Shown here piece by piece: positions 59,262-64,000 of a stretch of DNA of 64,000 nt. Numbering within the stretch: the first letter of the stretch is position 1; each line of letters opens with the position of its first letter. The DNA lies in assembly GCA_034766995.1 (NCBI GenBank), contig CM068318.1:7613487-7677486 (forward strand), written 5' to 3'. The stretch comes from Acanthacorydalis orientalis. Taxonomy: Eukaryota > Arthropoda > Insecta > Megaloptera > Corydalidae. The position numbers and the translations under genes were made by a program. The notes under the pieces are model-generated. The model saw only the letters and a program-made list of their open reading frames with translations. It had not been told where the DNA came from and ran no database searches.

Positions 59262-59800
59262 ATAAAGGGGGATTTAAGAAGTAGGAAACTTTTATTCTAT
59301 CTACAGGATTTTTTAAAGGTATAAATCACTTGATTCTAAATCTATTGTATGTAGTAGGTGTTCTAAGAGTTCAAAACCTAGATTTTGAATACACTGATTT
59401 TTTTGATTAGATATGTGAGAACAAGCTTTGTCTTAGATTAGAATCACACACTTCTCAAGTTTTTTTCACTCTTTAGATTTGATTTTTGACTTCAGTTTCC
59501 TTAAATGTTTATAGCAGTTATCAATATTTTTGTTTCGCCTTGTGTAATGAACAAAAATTTCAACTTCCTGATTCTAAAAAATTGTCATTATAAATTTTCT
59601 TGAAGAAAGATATCTTGAATTTTTTTCATTCGAGATGATGAATGTTTCTTTACTAAATATTACTGTTTACTTTCTAGTTCATAATGATAGATCCACATCT
59701 CATTAATGATAACTAAACGAAACAGAAATGAATTTCCTTCAGTCTATGAGCAAGATACCACAAATATTCTTCCAGAACGAAATGTTCGAACTCATTAAGC
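59262..59800 (-). mobile_element. Mariner relic, third lineage, catalytic core present
   Basis: The minus strand carries degraded transposase code from about 59790 down to about 59280. It is followed by the 3' end AAAGTTTCCTACTTCTTAAA then TCCCCCTTTA (59265-59297), which matches 643-690. No matching 5' terminal repeat was seen upstream to 60.6 kb. Confidence 0.8.
59290..59790 (-). pseudogene. Mariner transposase catalytic domain, multiply broken
   Basis: Pieces in order on the minus strand: EGNSFLFRLVIINEMWIYHY, then ELESKQ, a stop, then KKHSSSRMKKIQ (first catalytic block; the usual D of the D-E-M/K-W motif reads N). After several stops comes VILI, a stop, then DKACSHISN and QNLGFELLEH, then TIDLESSDLYL (second block D-N/K-A and the PDLAPSD-like third block). 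From the D of DKA to the D of SSD there are 34 residues, the D34D spacing of mariner. Frame changes and more than five stops make it non-functional. Transposases of this family cut and paste at TA. Confidence 0.85.
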
Positions 59801-60335
59801 GCTGAATTATTTGCATTTAAGTTAAGAACTTTATAAAAAAATGACCTTAATTAAATTCTTGTATGTGGAATAAGATTTTTTTACTGCTTAAATGTACTTT
59901 TAATTTTTTATTACTTTCGTACATATCAATTATGTGCATGTTAAGTAGGTGAGATACAAGAATTAGTAAAAATTAAATTCAAGTTCCTTTTAAAATCCTT
60001 TCTCTAGAACTTCATGAATAATTATAGTAAAAAACTGTGCTTATATAAAAATGAATCAAAAATTAAACATGTTTTATGAATTACTCTCTTTACAGCACTA
60101 TTAAACATAGCACACAAACTAATTAAAACTACATCTAAATTTATAATATAATTATAAAACATATTATTGAAATTATTAACGATCTTAAACTGAAAAACAT
60201 GTTGCTAGGACATAAAAAAAATATAGTAAGTTGATCGTTACACGGTAACGCTTCCAGTTCTCTCTAATCGTTTCACAAGAAATTGTATGACAAAAACGGT
60301 ATGCATTTAGTCTCCATTACAGTTTACTTACACAT

Positions 60336-60410
60336 CACGAGTAGAGCTTGACCCCATTATAAATTGCAGATACTCGCGAGACTAATGCTATAAAGATAAT
60401 TTATATAAAA
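60336..60410 (-). promoter_or_regulatory. Possible TATA promoter with short first exon
   Basis: On the minus strand TTATATAA (60408-60401) precedes, by about 25 bases, the sequence ATTAGTCTCGCGAG. Then ATG at 60357 opens MGSSSTRDV, with a good GTAAGT donor at 60337-60332. The layout of TATA box, likely start, Met-Gly-Ser start (a myristoylation-type N-terminus) and donor is suggestive. The untranslated leader would be only about 20 bases, and TATA words are very common here. Confidence 0.2.
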
Positions 60411-60614
60411 CGAGGCGATTAACACCGTCGTTGCGGACGTCGATGTTTTTTTTACAACTATTCTGAGATATAATAATGTAATCGTGCACGATATTGATAT
60501 ATTCGTTAGTTTTATAGAACAGTTTATCATCTATATGGAATAATTATAGTTGTATTACAAAAATAACTTTAGTAATCATTTTGAAATACTTTGAAAATAC
60601 AGTTCTTTACATAG

Positions 60615-60617
<3 letters not shown>

Positions 60618-60689
<72 letters not shown>
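60618..60689. repeat. Long (TA)n microsatellite
   Basis: A pure TA run of about 70 bases. Confidence 0.95.
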
Positions 60690-60692
<3 letters not shown>

Positions 60693-60994
60693 TTTATTTC
60701 TACTAGTTTCTTTTATGAATATTAATTTAAATAGATTTCAATTTAGAAATAAGCGCAGTATTGAAAAAAGTAATCTTGAAAATTTCATGATATTTAATTA
60801 TAAAACATATTCTCTATTAATGTTTATAAATTTTAAATTACATACAAATTTATTTACAATAATTGTCAATTTATTCAAGAAGAATTTTAATAAATATAAA
60901 AATATAGTTTTATTATATATAAGGTTCATAATTGTAAAATACATGTTTATTTATAACAACATTGATTTAATATAAACTAAGAAATAAACTTTCA

Positions 60995-61205
60995 CGAATG
61001 TATATTTCACTCGCCATACAAACATAAAAACTATTTTTTTAGATCAAATATGTTCAAAAACTGATTGATGAAATCATTTACAATTAGAAATCTTGAATTT
61101 AAATTCAAAAAAAAAATAGTTGCATTTTCTTTCAAAAAGGAATTCTCCCAACAAACAACAGAATTTTTTTCTGATTAAATTTTTTTTATCAGTCTATTTG
61201 TTCTA
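60995..61205 (-). repeat. Family A repeat, two minus fragments
   Basis: CACTCGCCATACAAACATAA, then AGATCAAATATGTTCAAAAA (61006-61060), and CTCCCAACAAACAACAGAAT, then TTTTTTCTGATTAAATTTTT (61145-61190). Both are the same block in the same orientation, so the element is duplicated or nested here. Confidence 0.5.
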
Positions 61206-61728
61206 ATTTATTATACATTTCTGTTCGATTCAATATAAATTGGTTTTTATCCCAGTGTTACATTAATTACTTAAAAAATAAATAATAACAATAATTGTAA
61301 AACAACCCTAAAAACATATATATTTTTAAACATAAACAGCGCTAAAAATGATAAATTATAACACAAAGAAAATTCAATATTTCATAATGAAATACGAAAA
61401 AAATCGTTTCATATATTCGCATAAAATATTTATATCTTGATGAATTCACACAAAAGATTGTCACTTAAAAAGACACCACAAACGTTTTTGTCTGTCAATT
61501 TTTAAATTACTACAGATGATTAAAGTAAGTGATTTCGTACAATGAAAAAAAGAAACTACGACCCGTCGTGAAAATCAATTTCCGTTCGATATAAATATTA
61601 CTCAAAGCGCATTGAATCAAAATATGGGGCACAGAAATGTACGAATGAAAAGAAATTCCAGCGTTGTACTTCGATTGAAATATTTATATGATGATGAAAG
61701 TGGTATAATAAATTATACGTTGATTTGA

Positions 61729-61733
<5 letters not shown>

Positions 61734-61763
<30 letters not shown>
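61734..61763. repeat. (TA)n microsatellite
   Basis: A short TA run. Confidence 0.9.
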
Positions 61764-61767
<4 letters not shown>

Positions 61768-61799
61768 TTTTATCTCTGAAACTGAATGCATTTTTTTTG

Positions 61800-62281
61800 A
61801 TTCGAGTTGTTTTCAATTCTATCTTAAATTCATTATTTCATTTTTCATATAATTGATATTTAAATTAATTCATTAAAACATTTATATATTTTTACAACAG
61901 CAAATATTTTATTGAGAACGTTTTGCAAAATGTATTTCAAGTGATCTAATTATAAAATCTTCAATAAATAAATTTGAGGAGGGGAGCTACTTAAAAAAAG
62001 AACGTGCATAGGTTAACAAACCAAAAATCATCCTACAGTTAAAGAACAACATACAAGAAAAATTTCGATAAATATGTCGAGAATTTTGAGAGACGTGATG
62101 GAAAATGTTTTAGAAAGAGCTCGACATTTATGAAACCGAAAGAAACATCACTTACATGATCTCATTTTTCATGTGCATTTATGAAAAATTCTCCATCCTT
62201 ATATTATATTTTCGAAAATATAAAAAATTTTACAAATGAAAAAATATATTTATGTTTAAACCACTTTGTTCTTTTCGTGTC

Positions 62282-62287
<6 letters not shown>
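61800..62287. other. AT-rich, nothing recognised
   Basis: No frame or repeat family match. Confidence 0.45.

Positions 62288-62321
<34 letters not shown>
62288..62321. repeat. (TA)n microsatellite
   Basis: A short TA run. Confidence 0.9.
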
Positions 62322-62324
<3 letters not shown>

Positions 62325-62502
62325 AAAAAGAAAACTGATTTTAAAAGGTATAACATCCTATGTTGTCATCAATAATTTCATTTTAGAAATTGGCTTTAAT
62401 ATTTCATCAACTTACAATTACATTTAGAAGTCTTTTGTGAACAAAATTTAGTACAGTAGATGAATGTAGAATATATGTATACATTTACGTACATACATAC
62501 AT

Positions 62503-62507
<5 letters not shown>

Positions 62508-62561
<54 letters not shown>
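62508..62561. repeat. (TA)n microsatellite
   Basis: A TA run of about 50 bases after CATACATACATACA. Confidence 0.95.
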
Positions 62562-62562
<1 letters not shown>

Positions 62563-62718
62563 CCGAATATATACTTATAATTACATTTTAAGTATACGTG
62601 ACGTGTGTGAAAATATTAATTAACAGTAGTATTGTTTCCAGAAGTCTATATTAATTCATGTTACGTACGAAAGTGTGGAATGGAATAAACAACGTATCCT
62701 TTCTCGTCTTTTCGTTTG

Positions 62719-62751
<33 letters not shown>

Positions 62752-62778
62752 TTATATATATGCATATATATATATATA
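62719..62778. repeat. Interrupted (TA)n microsatellite
   Basis: TA runs with TATG and TTTA interruptions. Confidence 0.9.
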
Positions 62779-62919
62779 AATTGTTTATTTATTAAGTAGT
62801 ACATGAGGATTAATCAGTATCCATTGTTTGTAGTACTGTTGAATGTGAATTTCTTGTCACAAAACTTGTACTTTTACAATAGCTATCCATACAAAACGTA
62901 TTCAGATGCGTTTCGCATA

Positions 62920-63125
62920 TGAGAGTGCGTAATGTCATTTGTCCCCTTTTCATTATTACTTGTTAATGCGTATTGACTTGTGACACACCGCACCCTCATC
63001 CCCCCAATACACATCAAACACGACATGAATCCTAAGTAAAGATCGCGTAGCAACCACGCAAGTAATTCAACTAGGGTAAACGCATTTTGTATATGTTACG
63101 GCCATATGGCGGCACGGAATTTCGA
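62920..63125. other. GC-richer patch with YY1-like site
   Basis: CATATGGCGGC at 63103-63113 matches the YY1 consensus at nearly every base and overlaps the 10 bp palindrome GCCATATGGC (63101-63110). The patch also has CACCGCACCCTCATCCCCCC. It may be a regulatory region; no exon was found. Confidence 0.25.
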
Positions 63126-63489
63126 AAATTTGTTATTTTTAATGAAATTTATGTTAAATATATTTCATGTAAAATTACCTAAGCATACATACATAAATAA
63201 TGACGATAAATTGACGATGACATCAAACAATATTTCCAGATGTTGGGCTTTGTGAAATTACACACTGATTCGGTTATATTTTCTATCTGCACGGACTTAT
63301 TTATATAAGCTTATTAACATAAGTAATGAGATGGAAACTCGAATTGTTATTTTTGTTGTAAATTGAAAACTTGTCTCTTTGTGAAACTTTTACAAAATAC
63401 AAATATTTTATGTTTCGTCAAATTTCAAACATCTCTTGTACGAATTTTTTTAAAAAATAATATAATTTGAGGTACTAGAAAATACAGTG

Positions 63490-63595
63490 ACTTTTATAAA
63501 TCAATTTCTTTTCATATCACAAATCATAAACAATTTTTCTGTTCAAAAATGTTCAATAAATTATTATTGATCATTTTTTATTTTTAATTGAAAAA
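63490..63595 (-). repeat. Family A repeat, minus half-copy
   Basis: It reads TATAAATCAATTTCTTTTCA, then ATATCACAAATCATAAACAA, then TTTTTCTGTTCAAAAATGTT, then TTATTATTGATCATTTTTTA. Confidence 0.75.
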
Positions 63596-64000
63596 ATTAC
63601 TATTTGTTTTAAAAATAAATTGTGACAAGATACTTTTGATCTAATTATGCAGTAAACTATAAGTATATACGAGATTTATCAACATTTTTCAATAAAATGG
63701 TACGTAACCCAAACAATGTAATAATTTACAGAACCAAGCTTCACTAAAGGCTCTTAAAAGTCGGTGTTTGATATTTTTAGTAACTTAGTTAATTTATTTG
63801 CTTTAGTGGGTGTATAAACATGACCTAAAACTTAATTTGGTCACCAACAATTTTTTTTCTCAACATTCTTAGTTCTTAATATTTAATTTACCAACTATAA
63901 ACTTACTAAATCACTTTCGAACATTTTTTTAAGTCAAAACATACTTGATGAATCCTTTAAAGCAGTAGTTCATAATCTGTGGTCCTCGGACACACAAGGA

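Overview
This is 64 kb of very A+T-rich eukaryotic DNA. I find no complete gene and no rRNA, tRNA, CRISPR array or bacterial operon. The dense (TA)n arrays (about one per kilobase), the many dead mariner transposons and the lack of long open frames suggest intron or intergenic sequence of a large, repeat-rich animal genome. A coleoid cephalopod such as Octopus is my best guess, made from texture and not from a database match. Nearly all open frames over 60 codons are chance frames; many only read through TA arrays as Ile-Tyr repeats.

The strongest content is transposon fossils found by reading interrupted frames on both strands. (1) A roughly 0.5 kb non-autonomous mariner family has three copies: 20606-21121 (+, TTAGG...CCCAA ends, TA target duplication), about 48895-49405 (-) and 57538-57954 (+, divergent middle). 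The first two keep the N-terminal helix-turn-helix code and the C-terminal tail but lack the catalytic core, with the same apparent junction. (2) Another mariner relic at 22354-22640 (-) keeps the second helix-turn-helix region. (3) A third mariner lineage at 59262-59800 (-) keeps the catalytic core, with D34D spacing but the first catalytic Asp changed to Asn. (4) A non-LTR retrotransposon fragment lies at 28959-29159 (-).

A second layer is palindromic repeats. Family A, with over 20 copies or half-copies in both orientations, has a recognisable core (TGATCA, a GTGGTTTGTGGGGTG-like block and a GTGTCAGAACTGTACTGTGAC-like end). Its most complete copy, 17958-18283, is head-to-head inverted. Other fold-backs lie at 12751-12882, 32875-32990, 36873-37073 and 53477-53584. 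Local tandem duplications occur at 5204-5655 (231 bp unit), 11168-11515 (about 200 bp) and 21150-21862 (about 360 bp; a further partial unit is cut by the mariner at 20606). An inverted pair of hairpin-bearing repeats lies at 1-190 and 35073-35300.

Host-gene evidence is thin. Three + strand segments look like exons: 8389-8508 (120 nt, AG/GT flanked), 46164-46263 (AG, then a perfect GTAAGT) and 49864-50033 (acceptor, 56-codon frame, stop, AATAAA 95 bases on). The first two are phase-compatible; the third is not directly, so an unseen exon, another donor or unrelated genes is possible. I do not recognise the protein. A possible first exon with a TATA box lies on the minus strand near 60.4 kb. 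A few islands of higher G+C (4.6, 10.2, 17.2, 23.6, 27.3, 43.3, 46.5, 48.4 and 63.0 kb) stand out but carry no product I can name.
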